Part shown: positions 5,888 through 6,457 of the stretch, piece after piece
How positions within the stretch are numbered: position 1 is the stretch's first letter
How the letters are laid out: each line of letters opens with the position of its first letter
From: Fidelibacterota bacterium
Lineage (GTDB): Bacteria; Fidelibacterota; Marinisomatia; SCGC-AAA003-L08; TS1B11
Direction of reading: 5' to 3'
Assembly (NCBI GenBank): GCA_022564085.1
Contig: JADFMC010000127.1
Location: forward strand, 1-6,457
Length of the DNA: 6,457 bases
Notes under the pieces: model-generated
What the model was told of the DNA's origin: nothing
The model's input: only the letters and a program-made list of their open reading frames with translations
Databases searched by the model: none
Program-made: the position numbers and the translations under genes

Positions 5888-5914
5888 ACAGACTATCAAG
5901 CATTACCGATGATA

Positions 5915-5938
5915 CGGCTGTTACCTACCGGGCAGCCG
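5915..5938 (+). terminator. GC-rich hairpin after the ferredoxin gene
   Basis: CGGCTG (5915-5920) pairs perfectly with CAGCCG (5933-5938) around a 12 nt loop, 27 nt after the ferredoxin stop. No T-run follows, so it is not a clear intrinsic terminator. It may partly separate ferredoxin and mrp expression or protect the ferredoxin message. The rest of the 138 nt gap shows a run of seven C (5969-5975) and no convincing promoter. Confidence 0.3.
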
Positions 5939-6025
5939 CTTCCTGCACGCGAACCTGCTGTGGACAGTCCCCCCCATTTATTCGCAATTCTAAGTCGTCT
6001 GATCCTTAAAGGAGCATAGAAAAGC

Positions 6026-6457
6026 ATGACCCGTGATGAAATCATGGATATTTTGAAAACTGTGAACTACCCCGGGTTCAGCAGAGATATTGTCTCTTTT
6101 GGGATGGTTTCCGAAGTCGCCGTCACCGGGGATAAAATCCAGGTGACTCTCGAAGCGGCCACCACTAATGAAGACCAAAAAGCCAAGCTCTCCCAGGCGG
6201 TAAAGACTGCCTTGAATGAGCAGTTGAAGGCTGGCGAGGTCGAGGTGACTATTAATTCTCCTAAACCTGGTGGCCGTGAACAGGCCAAACAAGGTCCGGG
6301 GCAGCAAGCCGCCAGTATCCCGGGGGTAAAATTCACCATCGCGGTAGCCAGTGGTAAAGGCGGGGTGGGCAAATCCACCGTAGCGGTGAATATGGCTGCT
6401 GCCTTATCGCTCACCGGGGCCAGCGTGGGAATCCTGGACCTGGACATTTACGGACCG
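6026..6457 (+). CDS. mrp: Mrp/NBP35-type Fe-S carrier ATPase, 5' part
   Basis: The first 144 codons of a cytosolic Mrp/ApbC-family P-loop ATPase, cut by the right edge. Residues about 1-77 form the MIP18-like (DUF59) domain, with the typical VNYPGFSRDIVSFGMV (13-28). A Gly/Gln/Lys-rich linker (about 79-97) leads to the ATPase domain with the deviant Walker A SGKGGVGKST (109-118, with signature K111 and K116) and LDLDIYGP at the edge (137-144), the family's D-x-D-x-YGPS region. Members bind and transfer [4Fe-4S] clusters to apoproteins; the CxxC cluster-binding motif would lie in the missing C-terminal half. AAAGGAG (6008-6014) stands 11 bases before the ATG. The neighbouring ferredoxin fits a role in Fe-S metabolism. 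Confidence 0.95.
   Translation, partial: MTRDEIMDILKTVNYPGFSRDIVSFGMVSEVAVTGDKIQVTLEAATTNEDQKAKLSQAVKTALNEQLKAGEVEVTINSPKPGGREQAKQGPGQQAASIPGVKFTIAVASGKGGVGKSTVAVNMAAALSLTGASVGILDLDIYGP

Overview
The window is bacterial, with six genes or gene remnants on compact, mostly high-GC DNA. Several starts have clear Shine-Dalgarno sites. The gene set includes a 7Fe/8Fe-type ferredoxin beside an Mrp ATPase with an N-terminal MIP18-like domain, a MauE/DoxX-thioredoxin fusion, and an LtaS-like membrane sulfatase. It fits an uncultured environmental bacterium, possibly of the FCB superphylum (Bacteroidota, Marinimicrobia and relatives). That placement is an inference from protein flavour, and no marker in the window settles it.

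Minus strand, right to left. A divergent control region (about 5472-5608) drives a three-gene operon leftwards: a DHA3-type MFS exporter, a nitrilase-superfamily amidohydrolase (8 nt gap), and a five-helix MauE/DoxX membrane protein with an extracytoplasmic thioredoxin domain (28 nt gap). Next, after a 215 nt spacer, is a stand-alone NYN-domain (PIN-like) predicted nuclease. By hand count it is much poorer in GC (about 37% over 1801-1980) than the operon (63-65% in two 60-base samples), so it looks like an accessory or transferred gene. Beyond it, after a 149 nt spacer with a strong hairpin, lies an LtaS-like membrane sulfatase/phosphotransferase gene. It is broken by a one-base frameshift near 599-601 and runs off the left edge. 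All visible catalytic motifs survive downstream of the shift, so the lesion is either very recent or a sequence error.

Plus strand. Starting at 5609, a bacterial-type two-cluster ferredoxin is followed by an Mrp/NBP35-type P-loop ATPase that is cut by the right edge. Together they form a small Fe-S electron-transfer and cluster-carrier module.

I see no RNA gene, CRISPR array, insertion sequence or clear new multi-gene system. The points most worth a second look are: the frameshift with an intact catalytic half; a 7-bp tandem duplication at the nitrilase/MauE-Trx junction whose removal would fuse the two genes in frame; the odd grouping of exporter, amidase and extracytoplasmic redox protein; the AT-rich NYN gene with an altered first motif; and the regular cysteine spacing in the ferredoxin.
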